Source: Niastella sp. (GTDB taxonomy: Bacteria; Bacteroidota; Bacteroidia; Chitinophagales; Chitinophagaceae). Taken from it: a stretch of 64,000 bases of DNA. Below are positions 39,822 to 48,947 of this stretch, piece after piece; within the stretch, counting starts at the first letter, position 1; every line of letters begins with the position of its first letter. The translations under genes and the position numbers were made by a program. Where the stretch lies: contig JAGIBF010000025.1 of the NCBI GenBank assembly GCA_017744515.1, positions 16,555 to 80,554 of the forward strand, in the 5' to 3' direction. The notes beneath the pieces were generated by a model that ran no database searches, was not told the DNA's origin, and saw only the letters and a program-made list of their open reading frames with translations.

Positions 39822-41264
39822 ATGAAAAGGAAAATTCTATTACCTGTTTTATTGCAGATAGGGTTAGTTGGAGCCGCATTTAGCCAGGATAAATGGGACC
39901 TCAGGCGTTGTGTGGAATATGCGGTATCGAATAATATTTCTATTAAACAGGCGGATGTACAAGCCAAGCTGTCTGAAGTAACGCTTTTACAAAATCAGCG
40001 TTCCCAATATCCCAATCTCGACTTCAATGGCAACGTGGGTTATAGCTCTGGTCGTAACCAGGACCCTACCAGTTTCAGCCTTATTACGCAAGGCTTCGTG
40101 ACCAGCGGTTACTCCCTACAGGCTGGTGTCTCTTTATTCAACTGGTTCAGCAGACAAAACACGATCGCGGCCAATAAGCTGGATGCGCAGGCTTCAAGGG
40201 CTAATGTAGAAAAGATCAAAAGTGATATATCGCTGAATGTGGCGGCTGCTTATTTGCAGGCCTTGCTTAATATAGAGCAGGTGCACATCAGTGAGGTGCA
40301 GGTAAAACAAACTTCTGCTCAGCTGGATAATACCCGGAAGCTGGTGGCTGCCGGTTCGGTGCCCGAGCTGAATGCGCTGGAACTGGAAGCGCAGCTGGCG
40401 CGGGATAGTTCTACGCTGGTAACTACCAGGGCTACTACGGCTATATCGATCCTGCAATTGAAAGCTATTTTGAATCTCGATGCAGGTAGTCCTTTTGAAC
40501 TGGATGCGCCCCCGGTGGATCAGATACCGGTGGAGAGTCTTGCCGATCTACAGCCGGAAACGGTGTATGGCATGGCACTTCAAAATATGCCTATCTCGAA
40601 GGTTAATGATTTCCGGGTGAAGGCGTCGCAAAAATCAGTAGAGGCTGCAAGGGGTGCTATGTATCCTACTATCTCCATGTTTGGCAGCCTGGCCAGCAGT
40701 ACCAATAGCAGACTTATGGAAGCCTATAATCTCAGACAATTGCCCAACGCGGTAATTGGTGATGTAACAGTAGGTGGTACCAAATATGATGTTATTTCTT
40801 TACAGCCTTCATTTGCTTATGATAGCCGCAAACTGGGTTACTTTAAACAGATAGATCAAAACTTCCGTCAGTCTGTTGGCCTCAGCATTAGTGTACCTAT
40901 TTTAAATGGTGGTAGCCTGCGGGCAGCAGTTGACAGGTCGAAGCTGAATTTGCAGAGTGTACAATTGCAGCAGCAGCAGGATAATCTTACGCTCAAACAG
41001 GATATTTACAGGGCTTATACGGATGCCACTGCTTCTTTGCAAAAGTTCAGTGCCGGTAAAAAGTCTGTAGAAACAGCTCAAAAGGCTTATGATTTCGCAT
41101 CCAAACGGTATGAGATCGGTTTGTTGAACACGATAGATCTTATTACCAATCAGAATAATTTATTCCGGGTCAAGATCGATCTGGTATTGGCTCAATATGA
41201 TTATGTTTTCAAGTTAAAAGTCCTTGAGTTTTATAAAGGACAAGGGATCAAACTAACCAAGTAG
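39822..41264 (+). CDS. TolC family outer-membrane efflux protein
   Basis: 480 residues from the ATG at 39822, chosen for its signal peptide ('LLPVLLQIGLVGAAFSQ'); the earlier frame start is not leader-like. Two outer-membrane efflux repeats: 'WDLRRCVEYAVSNNISIKQAD' at the start, and 'FRQSVGLSISVPILNGG' introducing the second half, with long coiled helices between ('AYDFASKRYEIGLLNTIDLI'). It forms the outer-membrane channel of a tripartite exporter. 20 bases separate it from the adaptor gene. Confidence 0.93.
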   Translation: MKRKILLPVLLQIGLVGAAFSQDKWDLRRCVEYAVSNNISIKQADVQAKLSEVTLLQNQRSQYPNLDFNGNVGYSSGRNQDPTSFSLITQGFVTSGYSLQAGVSLFNWFSRQNTIAANKLDAQASRANVEKIKSDISLNVAAAYLQALLNIEQVHISEVQVKQTSAQLDNTRKLVAAGSVPELNALELEAQLARDSSTLVTTRATTAISILQLKAILNLDAGSPFELDAPPVDQIPVESLADLQPETVYGMALQNMPISKVNDFRVKASQKSVEAARGAMYPTISMFGSLASSTNSRLMEAYNLRQLPNAVIGDVTVGGTKYDVISLQPSFAYDSRKLGYFKQIDQNFRQSVGLSISVPILNGGSLRAAVDRSKLNLQSVQLQQQQDNLTLKQDIYRAYTDATASLQKFSAGKKSVETAQKAYDFASKRYEIGLLNTIDLITNQNNLFRVKIDLVLAQYDYVFKLKVLEFYKGQGIKLTK

Positions 41265-41284
41265 AAACAACCAATTTTCGCATT

Positions 41285-42661
41285 ATGAAGAAGAGAAAAA
41301 TCTGGTGGATCATCATAGCGCTCATTTTACTGATAGTGCTATTGGTAGCGCTTAAATCGGGCGGTGTGATCGGCAAAGAGGAAGGGCTTAAAGTGTCGAC
41401 AGAAAAGGTGACCAAACGCACCATTATTGAAACTGTTAACGCCAGTGGTAAAGTATATCCGGAGGTGGAAGTAAAGATCAGTCCTGATATTTCCGGTGAG
41501 ATCGTGGAGCTGAAGTATGATGAGGGGGATAGTGTAAAGAAAGGGGCTGTGCTGGCGCGCATCTATGCTGATATTTATTCCACACAGCGTAACCAGGCGG
41601 CTGCCGTGGTAGATCAGCAACAGGCTACTGTGGAAAACAGCAAGGCGCAACTGGAAAGTCTGAAATCTGCCCAGGAGCTGGCTCAGCGTGCATACGATCG
41701 TCAAAAGCAACTGGTAGCTGATAAGGTAATCTCGGCTTCAGAATTTGAACAGGCTGAAAATGCCCTGCGTAGCGCCAAAGCCAATTATAATGCAGCGTTG
41801 CAGAACATCCGTAGTGGCCAGGCTTCTATTGCCGGCGCACAGGCCAGTCTGGAAAGGGCCAATAAAGACCTTAGCCGTACGGCTGTGTTGGCTACCATGG
41901 ATGGCGTGGTATCGCTGATGAATGTAAAGAAGGGTGAGCGTGTGGTTGGTAACTCCATGATGGCTGGTACGGAGATGATGCGTATTGCTGACCTGAGTGT
42001 AATGGAGGTTCAGGTAGATGTAGGTGAAAACGATATCCCTAAAGTTAATATGGGTGATTCTGCATTGATCGAGATCGATGCGTACAGCAACCGCAAGTTC
42101 AAAGGCATCGTTACCAAGATTGCCAGCAGCAATACTACTGCTGGTAGTGTTGCCGCTACTGCTACGACCAATGATGTGACCAATTATAAGGTACACATCC
42201 GTATTCTGCCTTCTTCTTATAAGGATTTGCTGGATCCTTCCAAGCCCAAGAAATTCCCTTTCAGACCGGGTATGAATGCCAGTGCCGATATTCAAACTAC
42301 TACCAAACCCAATGTTATTGCTGCTTCTATCAATGCCGTGACTACCCGCGAAAAGGGAACGGACAATGTGGCCAAGGACCAAAAGGATAAGAAGCCTGAA
42401 GAGGGCATCCAGGAGGAAACGAAAACCGGTGTGGGCAGTGATCTCGATGAGGTGGTGTTTGTGCTGCAACCTGGCGGAACGGTAAAGCGTGTGAAAGTAA
42501 GGACCGGCATCCAGGATATCAATTACATTGAAGTGCTTGGTGGATTGAAGGAAGGCGATGAGATCATTACTGCTCCTTATAACGTGATCAGCAAGACGCT
42601 TAAAGATGGCATGAAAGTAAAAGTGGTGCCAGCTGATAAGTTGTTTGAGGTGAAGAAGTAG
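41285..42661 (+). CDS. HlyD/MacA-type periplasmic adaptor protein
   Basis: 458 residues. N-terminal membrane anchor ('IWWIIIALILLIVLLVAL'), biotinyl-lipoyl-like domain ('VEVKISPDISGEIVELKYDEGDSVKKG'-type, two strands), a helical hairpin about 95-190, the second lipoyl half ('ATMDGVVSLMNVKKGERVVG'), beta-barrel and membrane-proximal domains ('GGLKEGDEIITAPYNVISK'). It is the adaptor between an inner-membrane pump and TolC. No ABC, RND or MFS pump gene is next to it, which is unusual. An insert rich in Lys/Glu (about 352-385) precedes the last domain. Confidence 0.92.
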   Translation: MKKRKIWWIIIALILLIVLLVALKSGGVIGKEEGLKVSTEKVTKRTIIETVNASGKVYPEVEVKISPDISGEIVELKYDEGDSVKKGAVLARIYADIYSTQRNQAAAVVDQQQATVENSKAQLESLKSAQELAQRAYDRQKQLVADKVISASEFEQAENALRSAKANYNAALQNIRSGQASIAGAQASLERANKDLSRTAVLATMDGVVSLMNVKKGERVVGNSMMAGTEMMRIADLSVMEVQVDVGENDIPKVNMGDSALIEIDAYSNRKFKGIVTKIASSNTTAGSVAATATTNDVTNYKVHIRILPSSYKDLLDPSKPKKFPFRPGMNASADIQTTTKPNVIAASINAVTTREKGTDNVAKDQKDKKPEEGIQEETKTGVGSDLDEVVFVLQPGGTVKRVKVRTGIQDINYIEVLGGLKEGDEIITAPYNVISKTLKDGMKVKVVPADKLFEVKK

Positions 42662-42688
42662 CGGTAAGAAGTAAGATAAAATATATTG

Positions 42689-42719
42689 AAAGCTCAGGTG
42701 GAAAGGCCTGGGCTTTTTT
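42689..42719 (+). terminator. Rho-independent terminator after the adaptor gene
   Basis: A 10-bp stem with one wobble (AAAGCTCAGG / CCTGGGCTTT) and an 8-base loop, then a T run, 28 bases after the stop. It confirms that no pump gene follows in this operon. Confidence 0.82.
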
Positions 42720-42735
42720 CTTTCTGGTGTTTGAT

Positions 42736-42743
42736 TACTTTTG
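42736..42743 (+). promoter_or_regulatory. -7 promoter box of gpsA
   Basis: TACTTTTG, an exact TAnnTTTG match, ends 9 bases before the chosen ATG at 42753, so the mRNA would be almost leaderless. No clear -33 TTG was found because the terminator lies there. Confidence 0.45.
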
Positions 42744-42752
42744 GAGCAAATA

Positions 42753-43793
42753 ATGATCATGAGAGTAGGCATTATCGGCAGCGGCAGCTGGGCAACGGCA
42801 TTGGCAAAGATCCTTACCGACAATAAAAAACCGGTTCATTGGTTTGTGCGCAAAGAGGCGATCGTAAAGCACCTGCAGCAGCGTCACCACAATCCTCAGT
42901 ACCTGCATTCTGTTTATTTCGATACTTCTTTATTGACGCTCTCCACAGATGTGGCTGGCGTGGTAGCTGCCAGCGACTGCATCCTGATTGCGGTGCCTTC
43001 AGCTTATATCCTGGATACGTTGCAGCCGCTGGATAAGGGTGCTTTCAAAGGCAAAAAGGTCATTTCGGCTGTAAAGGGTATCCTGCCTCAGAACAATCTG
43101 TTGCTCAACGACTACCTGGCTAAGGAATATGACTTCCCCGTATCGGATTATTTTACAGTAATGGGGCCCTGCCATGCCGAGGAAGTGGCGGCGGAAAAGT
43201 TGTCTTACCTCACTTTTTCGGGCGTGGATGTAACATTAGCTGAAGAAATAGCGACTTATTATAAGACAGAGTATATCAATACGGTTGTCAACAATGATGT
43301 GTATGGCGTACAATATGCTGCTATTCTGAAGAATATCTATGCTTTAGGGGCGGGTATTGCTCATGGCCTGGAATATGGCGACAACTTCCTGAGTGTGCTG
43401 ATTGCCAATTGTGCCGATGAAATGGCTGGTTTTCTCAAGAAGGTTGGTATTCAGCATATCGAGGTGGGTATTCACGAGGAAGACCCCATTACGCATCGTA
43501 AAGCGGCCAATTACTCAGCGTCGGTATACCTGGGTGATCTGCTGGTGACCTGTTATTCGCTCTTTAGCCGTAACCGTACTTTTGGCAACATGATTGGCAA
43601 AGGGTATTCGGTGAGGGCTACACAATTGGAAATGAACATGGTAGCGGAAGGGTACAATGCCTGCAAGTGCATCTTTGATATGAATCAAACGGTGCAGGCT
43701 GAAATGCCTATCGCTACGGCTGTATACCGTATTTTATGGCAAAATGTTAAACCTGCCGATGGCTTTAAACAGATAGAACAAGTGCTGGTCTAA
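42753..43793 (+). CDS. gpsA: Glycerol-3-phosphate dehydrogenase [NAD(P)+]
   Basis: 346 residues from the ATG at 42753; the ATG at 42759 is nearly as good, and the TTG at 42741 lies in the promoter. It makes sn-glycerol 3-phosphate for phospholipid synthesis in the cytoplasm. NAD-binding 'VGIIGSGSWATALAKIL', 'GPCHAEEVA', and the catalytic region 'LKNIYALGAGIAHGLEYGDN' are typical. Full length for the family. Confidence 0.95.
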   Translation: MIMRVGIIGSGSWATALAKILTDNKKPVHWFVRKEAIVKHLQQRHHNPQYLHSVYFDTSLLTLSTDVAGVVAASDCILIAVPSAYILDTLQPLDKGAFKGKKVISAVKGILPQNNLLLNDYLAKEYDFPVSDYFTVMGPCHAEEVAAEKLSYLTFSGVDVTLAEEIATYYKTEYINTVVNNDVYGVQYAAILKNIYALGAGIAHGLEYGDNFLSVLIANCADEMAGFLKKVGIQHIEVGIHEEDPITHRKAANYSASVYLGDLLVTCYSLFSRNRTFGNMIGKGYSVRATQLEMNMVAEGYNACKCIFDMNQTVQAEMPIATAVYRILWQNVKPADGFKQIEQVLV

Positions 43794-43924
43794 ATAGTGT
43801 AACTTACATATTGATTTATGCCTTTTTCTTATCAATCATATGGCCCCATTGTAATTCTCCTGATCATAGGAATTCTCTCTGTTGTGGAGCTTGTCAAATA
43901 CCTCAAGGGCCACAATCGTCAGCA

Positions 43925-44638
43925 TTAAACTACTTTAAAGGCTACAAAGTAATAGTTATTAGAAGCTCCGATCAATTCAAGGTCGAGATAGAACGACTCG
44001 ATAAAGTCTGTATATGCCCTGAATTCATGAGTAGGTACTGCAAATTGATCGAAGAAAATGATGTCTCCTTTTTTAAGGAAAAGCGCCAGGGATGTCAATG
44101 TATACAATGTGGCCGAGTAAAGATCGGCATCCATGAAGAGGATGGAGCGCTTATTTTCCGGAAACTGTTTTACAAAACCGGGCAGGGTTTGTTGGAAAAG
44201 CCCCTGATGGAATTGTATTCGCGTATCATCGATCACCGGTACCTGGTTACCGGTACCAAATGTTCCTTTTTTGTAGGGGCCCCAATCTTCTGGTAAACCG
44301 GTGAAGGTGTCGAATCCGTGGAACTCACTATCCGCATGGTGATTTTTTTCAGAAAACCAACGCATCGAATGCCCATTTGCTACTCCGAATTCCAGGTAAT
44401 TGACCGGGCTATCTACCAACTTTTCCTGCATTAATACCCATTCATAGAAATCGAACCGCTTGTTATAGTCCCATTTTGAAGGAAAATCATTGTAGAGGGG
44501 TTTGTTCTTGCTTATCCATTCAGAAAGCTTCGACATGTGCATCAGGTTCAGCAAAAAGGCGTTGAAGGCATTAAAGACGTAATGCAGCTGTAAGTAGGTA
44601 AACCAAATTTTGGTGTACCTGATTAATAAAAGTTTCAT
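43925..44638 (-). CDS. Class I SAM-dependent methyltransferase (TylF/MycF-like)
   Basis: 237 residues. SAM-binding motif I 'YLEFGVANGHSMRWFS', the acidic 'FHGFDTFTGLPEDWG' and 'ILFMDADLYSATLYTL' match the macrocin O-methyltransferase (TylF) type, which methylates sugar hydroxyls in natural products or surface glycans. The first 30 residues are hydrophobic ('YTKIWFTYLQLHYVFNAFNAF'); Met33 is an alternative start. It stands alone, convergent with gpsA, and no glycan cluster is adjacent. Confidence 0.83.
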   Translation of the reverse strand: MKLLLIRYTKIWFTYLQLHYVFNAFNAFLLNLMHMSKLSEWISKNKPLYNDFPSKWDYNKRFDFYEWVLMQEKLVDSPVNYLEFGVANGHSMRWFSEKNHHADSEFHGFDTFTGLPEDWGPYKKGTFGTGNQVPVIDDTRIQFHQGLFQQTLPGFVKQFPENKRSILFMDADLYSATLYTLTSLALFLKKGDIIFFDQFAVPTHEFRAYTDFIESFYLDLELIGASNNYYFVAFKVV

Positions 44639-44894
44639 GTAGCCGATTTAAGGGGTAGTATTTTGTAGGGGAGGTCTAATGTATAATGGTAGGTAATGCA
44701 TTATCGTAAAAATTATTATGAATAGTATAGATTTGGGAATAATAATGCGGCCAGGTAGTGATTTTTTGATTTATGTTGACTAAATGGAATTGCTAACTTG
44801 TTTTAAGTCAAACAATCTCAGTTACATAATCGCGTTATTGGTTTTCGGTACCTTCGTGCTGTTATTGAACTGTGCTTACCCTTAAACAAGCTTT

Positions 44895-45824
44895 ATGTCA
44901 TTATTACGCAACTCTCTCTCCGTTCTTTGTGTGTCGGCGCTTTTTATTACAAGCTGTCAGAAAGACCCACTTCCTCCTGAAAATTATGTTCCTAAAGTTG
45001 ATGCTGGTCCGGCGCAAGTAATAACTGTCGATGCTACCACGCTTACGGGTTCTGCTTCGGATACCGATGGAAAGGTGGTCGCTTACTTGTGGAGCCAGGT
45101 TTCCGGGCCTTCCAAAGCGCATATCGTTAATGAAGGTTCGCCCACCACTTCCATCAGGGACCTGAAAAATGGTACTTATTTGTTTCAATTGATGGCTACC
45201 GATAATAAGGGTGCCACAGGTGTTGACACTGTTTCTGTTCAGGCTAAGCTGCCTGTTTCCCAAACGTTGACGTTGCAGCCTGCCAGCAATCCTAATGAGT
45301 ATCAACTTATCTATTACCTGGGTTCTCACTTTGCGAATGGACCTCTCGAGTGTACAGTTGAGTCATGGACTAAAGGCGGGGACCAATTCGATGTGCGTAT
45401 GGTGCTTAAGTTCGATCTGAGCAGCATTCCGGCGAGTGCGACTGTTACCAGCGCACGTTTATACTTATATTCTTATCCTGCTCCGACTCAAAGTGGTAAT
45501 ATAACGGAAGCAAATTCAGGATCTGCCAATGCTTTCTATGTGCGTCAGATCACCAGTAACTGGACTTCTTCCAGTGTCAGCTGGTCGAATCCTCCTACTG
45601 CTACGAATGCCAACCAGGTTTATGTGCCCCATACCAATGATAAATTCCTCGACCTTAACCTGGATGTAAAAGGTCAGGTGGCTTCGATGGTTACCAATAA
45701 TGCCAATTATGGTTTTTACCTCAAGCTTGAAAATGAAGTGGTCTATAATTCACGTATATTCGTAGGTAGCTTTGAAACCCGGTTCCCGGACAAACGCCCC
45801 AAACTGGTCGTTACTTATCAATAA
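44895..45824 (+). CDS. Lipoprotein with PKD-like and DNRLRE domains
   Basis: 309 residues. Lipobox L-F-I-T-S-C with acylated Cys21. A PKD/REJ-like domain at about 33-115 ('VDAGPAQVITVDATTLTGSASDTDGKVVAYLWSQ' in two strands), then a DNRLRE-type beta domain to the end ('VRMVLKFDLSSIPASATVTSARLYLY', 'RPKLVVTYQ'). Such proteins are surface-exposed adhesion or polymer-binding lipoproteins; no enzyme motif is visible. Single gene with its own terminator. No standard -7 box is seen upstream. Confidence 0.85.
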   Translation: MSLLRNSLSVLCVSALFITSCQKDPLPPENYVPKVDAGPAQVITVDATTLTGSASDTDGKVVAYLWSQVSGPSKAHIVNEGSPTTSIRDLKNGTYLFQLMATDNKGATGVDTVSVQAKLPVSQTLTLQPASNPNEYQLIYYLGSHFANGPLECTVESWTKGGDQFDVRMVLKFDLSSIPASATVTSARLYLYSYPAPTQSGNITEANSGSANAFYVRQITSNWTSSSVSWSNPPTATNANQVYVPHTNDKFLDLNLDVKGQVASMVTNNANYGFYLKLENEVVYNSRIFVGSFETRFPDKRPKLVVTYQ

Positions 45825-45846
45825 AGATATTTGTGCTTAATAGCAG

Positions 45847-45875
45847 AAGCCGTCCTTTCCCTGGGGCGGCTTTTG
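45847..45875 (+). terminator. Terminator after the DNRLRE lipoprotein
   Basis: A 9-bp stem with one wobble (AAGCCGTCC / GGGCGGCTT) and an 8-base loop, followed by TTGTTTTA. Confidence 0.75.
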
Positions 45876-45888
45876 TTTTACGTGTGGC

Positions 45889-47010
45889 TTATACAAACAG
45901 GTCTCCCGCTATTCCATCTGCAAAGAGTTTTCCTTGTTTGGTCAATATTAGCTTACCGTCTTTTTCATGCAGCAGTTCCTGTTGTATGTATTTGTGGCTG
46001 TTCCTGCGCAGGGCCTGACTTATTTTATCGCCGCTTAGCTGCTGTACATGATCGAGGCTGAGTCCTTCCATGGTACGCAGGGAGGTCATGATGTATTCGT
46101 TGAGCCGCTGATCGGGTGTGAGGATTTCTACTTCAAAAGGTACTGTTCCTTGTTTCAGTGATTGTATGTAGAGGGCATTGTTGGCAATATTCCATTGCCT
46201 GCCTTGTCCGTTGAAAGAATGGGATGATGGGCCCAGACCAAGGTATTTTTTTCCTTGCCAGTAGGAGCTATTGTGCCGGCTGCGGTGGCCAGGCAAAGCG
46301 AAGTTGGATATTTCGTAATGCTCATAACCTGCTGCTTCTGCCCAGTCCATCAGCAAGAGGAACTGCCGTGCCTGATCGTCGGGCTGCACATTGCTCACCT
46401 GGTGCTTGCGTATCATCGTGTCGAGCGCGGTTTTGGGCTCTACCGTCAATGCGTAACAGGAAAGATGGGGTATGCCCAACTCGACCGCCTGCTGTACGTT
46501 GTGTTGCCACCGTTCATCGGAAAGGGTGGGTGTGCCATAGATCAGGTCGATCGTAAGGTTGCTGAAGTGTTGCAAGGCCAGTTGGAGGTTGCCAAATGCT
46601 TGTTGTGCCGTATGGGCGCGGTTCATCCATTGCAGGTCTTCTTCAAAGAATGATTGTACGCCGATGCTTAAACGGTTGATGCCTACCTGCTTCCATTGCA
46701 ACAGGGTGGCTTCGTTGATGTCGTCGGGGTTGGCTTCAAAGGTTATTTCGGCAGTGGGATCAATAGTAAAGTGGCGGGCAAGTGCTTCGAGTATTGTTTG
46801 TAGCTCCTCGTTGTTTAGCAGTGAGGGGGTCCCTCCGCCAAAGTAGATGGTTTCTACAGTTTCTCCTGCAAGGTATTGTTGCTGCAGTTCGATCTCTTTC
46901 AATAAAGCGGTTAAAAAATCGTTCTTTAGGCCAAGGGACGTAGAAAAATGAAAGTTGCAGTAATGGCAAGCTCGTTTGCAAAAGGGTATATGTAGGTAAA
47001 TGCCTGCCAT
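45889..47010 (-). CDS. hemW: HemW, radical SAM heme chaperone (formerly coproporphyrinogen oxidase-like)
   Basis: 373 residues. The radical SAM cluster motif is C-x3-C-x2-C (Cys11, Cys15, Cys18 in 'FCKRACHYCNF'), without the extra Cys of HemN, which points to HemW. 'ETIYFGGGTPSLL', 'EITFEANPDD' and 'RLSIGVQSF' are the other family motifs, and a HemN C-terminal domain closes the protein. HemW is known to bind and hand over heme rather than oxidise coproporphyrinogen. Divergent from the Omp85-family gene. Confidence 0.93.
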   Translation of the reverse strand: MAGIYLHIPFCKRACHYCNFHFSTSLGLKNDFLTALLKEIELQQQYLAGETVETIYFGGGTPSLLNNEELQTILEALARHFTIDPTAEITFEANPDDINEATLLQWKQVGINRLSIGVQSFFEEDLQWMNRAHTAQQAFGNLQLALQHFSNLTIDLIYGTPTLSDERWQHNVQQAVELGIPHLSCYALTVEPKTALDTMIRKHQVSNVQPDDQARQFLLLMDWAEAAGYEHYEISNFALPGHRSRHNSSYWQGKKYLGLGPSSHSFNGQGRQWNIANNALYIQSLKQGTVPFEVEILTPDQRLNEYIMTSLRTMEGLSLDHVQQLSGDKISQALRRNSHKYIQQELLHEKDGKLILTKQGKLFADGIAGDLFV

Positions 47011-47084
47011 CGGGTTCCGTATTTTTATCGGATATTACAGTTCAATTGTTGAAATGGATGACAAAGGTAGTAGTATATCGGAAT

Positions 47085-48860
47085 ATGGGTAGAAGGGGCG
47101 TTTTTGTCATCCTGTTCCTGCTGCCGTTGTTGCTTCACGCGCAGTACCGCCTGCAGATCGTTCCTGTGGATAAGGATTCTGTGTTTATCCGGCAAATGCG
47201 CCTGCAAACTGATTTCCGGAACCAGCTGCTTTGCGAAGAGTATGTCAATAGTATTCCTTCCCTGCTTCAATCCAAGGGTTATCCGGCTGCTTCAGTAGAC
47301 AGTGTTTCGTATGATTCTCTCTCGGCCAGCATTCATGTTTTTATAGGGGAGTCTATGAATTGGGCCCGTTTGTATACGGATTCTGCAGACAGGAAGATCC
47401 TGGAACAGGTGAGCTGGAGTGGCAAAAAGTCGTCGAAGCCGGTTAGCTTCCAGGAGTTGCAGAGCCTGCAACAGAAGATCCTCGATTACCTGGAAAACAA
47501 TGGTTATCCTTTTGCCAAAATAAAGCTGGACAGTATCTCTGTGCAGGAGAATGCTTTTGAAGCTGCTTTAAAGATCGAGAAAGGGCCGCTGTATAAGATC
47601 GACAGTATTTACAATAAGGGTAATGCGAAATTATCGTCCTCTTTTCTGCAGCATTACCTGAGTATTCCCAACGGCAGTTTGTTCAGGAAAGACAGGCTGC
47701 AAACGGTCAGTAAAAAGCTGAGTGAGTTGCCTTTTGTGCAGGAGCAACAGCCCTGGGACATGACTTTGCTGGGTACCGGCTCTATCCTGAATGTCTACCT
47801 GGCGCCTAAAAAGAGCAGTCAGATAAATGTGCTGGTTGGGTTTCTGCCAGCCAATGATCAACTTGTGAACAACAAGTTGTTGGTGACGGGTGAAGCCACC
47901 ATCAACCTGAAGAATTCGTTGGGCGGTGGGGAAACCATTGGGCTGAACTGGCAACAGGTGCAGGTGAAATCGCCCAGGCTCAATATTGTTTTTGCGTATC
48001 CATATCTGTTCAATTCTCCATTTGGCATTAATTTCGGTTTCGATCTTTTCAAGAAGGATTCTTCTTTCGTCAATATCAGTTTGTTGCTGGGTATGCAGTA
48101 TGCGCTTGCTTCTAATCAAACGGGAAGCATATATATTCAAAACCTGTCTTCCAACTTGTTGACGGTGGACACGTTTCAGATCAAGAACACGCGTCGTTTG
48201 CCGGTTGAGGCTGATGTGCGATCGGTAAACTTTGGCATCAACTATGAATGGTTCAATACCGATTACCGGTTTAACCCGCGCAGGGGGAATGAAATTACCA
48301 TCAATGCATCTGCCGGTACCAAAAAGATCAATAAGAACAGTTCCATTGTGAAGCTGCGTGACGACAGCGATCCTTCGTTTGATTTTAACAAGTTGTATGA
48401 TACTGTGACCCTGAATGCTTACCAATTCAGGGTGAAATTGACGGCGGCTCATTATTTTAAGCTTACCCGGGCTTCCACGCTAAAGACGAGCATCAGCGGG
48501 GGCTGGTTTGAAAGCCCCAGTATATTCAGGAATGAACTGTTCCAGATTGGTGGCTATCGCCTGTTACGGGGCTTTGACGAGGAAAGCATTTTTGCTTCCC
48601 GTTATGCGGTGGGCACCGTGGAATACCGGTACCTGCTGGGGCAGAATTCTTATATGTTTGCTTTTACGGACGTAGGCTGGGCCAGTAACAAGGTGCCGAC
48701 GGTGAACGTAAGCAATTCTTTTTTGGGGGTAGGGTTGGGTATGGCTTTCGAGACCAAGGCGGGCATTTTCAACATTTCCTATGCGGCGGGCAAGCGGGAT
48801 GACAGTAAGTTCAACCTGCGGCAATCCAAGATCCACCTGGGTTATGTGAATTATTTTTAG
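47085..48860 (+). CDS. BamA/TamA-family (Omp85) outer-membrane protein
   Basis: 591 residues from the ATG at 47085, which begins the signal peptide 'RRGVFVILFLLPLLLHAQ'; earlier frame starts (TTG, ATG 47058) precede it without a leader. One to three POTRA-like repeats at about 35-240 ('FQELQSLQQKILDYLENNGYPFAKIKLDS', split by a turn). The Omp85 barrel follows with the lid-lock motif 'YRLLRGFDEE' and a terminal Phe ('LGYVNYF'). Shorter than BamA (about 800-900), so an accessory insertase or transporter is more likely than the essential BamA. Confidence 0.87.
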   Translation: MGRRGVFVILFLLPLLLHAQYRLQIVPVDKDSVFIRQMRLQTDFRNQLLCEEYVNSIPSLLQSKGYPAASVDSVSYDSLSASIHVFIGESMNWARLYTDSADRKILEQVSWSGKKSSKPVSFQELQSLQQKILDYLENNGYPFAKIKLDSISVQENAFEAALKIEKGPLYKIDSIYNKGNAKLSSSFLQHYLSIPNGSLFRKDRLQTVSKKLSELPFVQEQQPWDMTLLGTGSILNVYLAPKKSSQINVLVGFLPANDQLVNNKLLVTGEATINLKNSLGGGETIGLNWQQVQVKSPRLNIVFAYPYLFNSPFGINFGFDLFKKDSSFVNISLLLGMQYALASNQTGSIYIQNLSSNLLTVDTFQIKNTRRLPVEADVRSVNFGINYEWFNTDYRFNPRRGNEITINASAGTKKINKNSSIVKLRDDSDPSFDFNKLYDTVTLNAYQFRVKLTAAHYFKLTRASTLKTSISGGWFESPSIFRNELFQIGGYRLLRGFDEESIFASRYAVGTVEYRYLLGQNSYMFAFTDVGWASNKVPTVNVSNSFLGVGLGMAFETKAGIFNISYAAGKRDDSKFNLRQSKIHLGYVNYF

Positions 48861-48903
48861 GCGGGCATTATAATGAATCAATATACTTCGTCGTTCTCCG
48901 TTC

Positions 48904-48925
48904 AGTATTAAGTATTCTTAATACT
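48904..48925. promoter_or_regulatory. 9-bp palindrome overlapping the DUF4271 promoter
   Basis: AGTATTAAG, spacer TATT, CTTAATACT: a perfect inverted repeat whose right arm overlaps the first bases of the -7 box. A protein bound here would block the promoter. Confidence 0.5.
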
Positions 48926-48929
48926 TTTG
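48922..48929 (+). promoter_or_regulatory. -7 promoter box of the DUF4271 gene
   Basis: TACTTTTG, exact TAnnTTTG, 19 bases before the GTG start at 48948. The TTG that could open the frame at 48927 is part of this box and is not a start codon. Confidence 0.5.
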
Positions 48930-48947
48930 CACACCCAATTATTGCAG

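Noticed and set aside
43811..44296. 161-codon plus-strand frame after gpsA
   Set aside because: Mostly antisense to the methyltransferase, whose SAM motifs are clear.
45889..47010. Oxygen-independent coproporphyrinogen oxidase HemN
   Set aside because: The cluster motif has only three Cys (C-x3-C-x2-C) without the extra Cys of HemN, so HemW is the better call.
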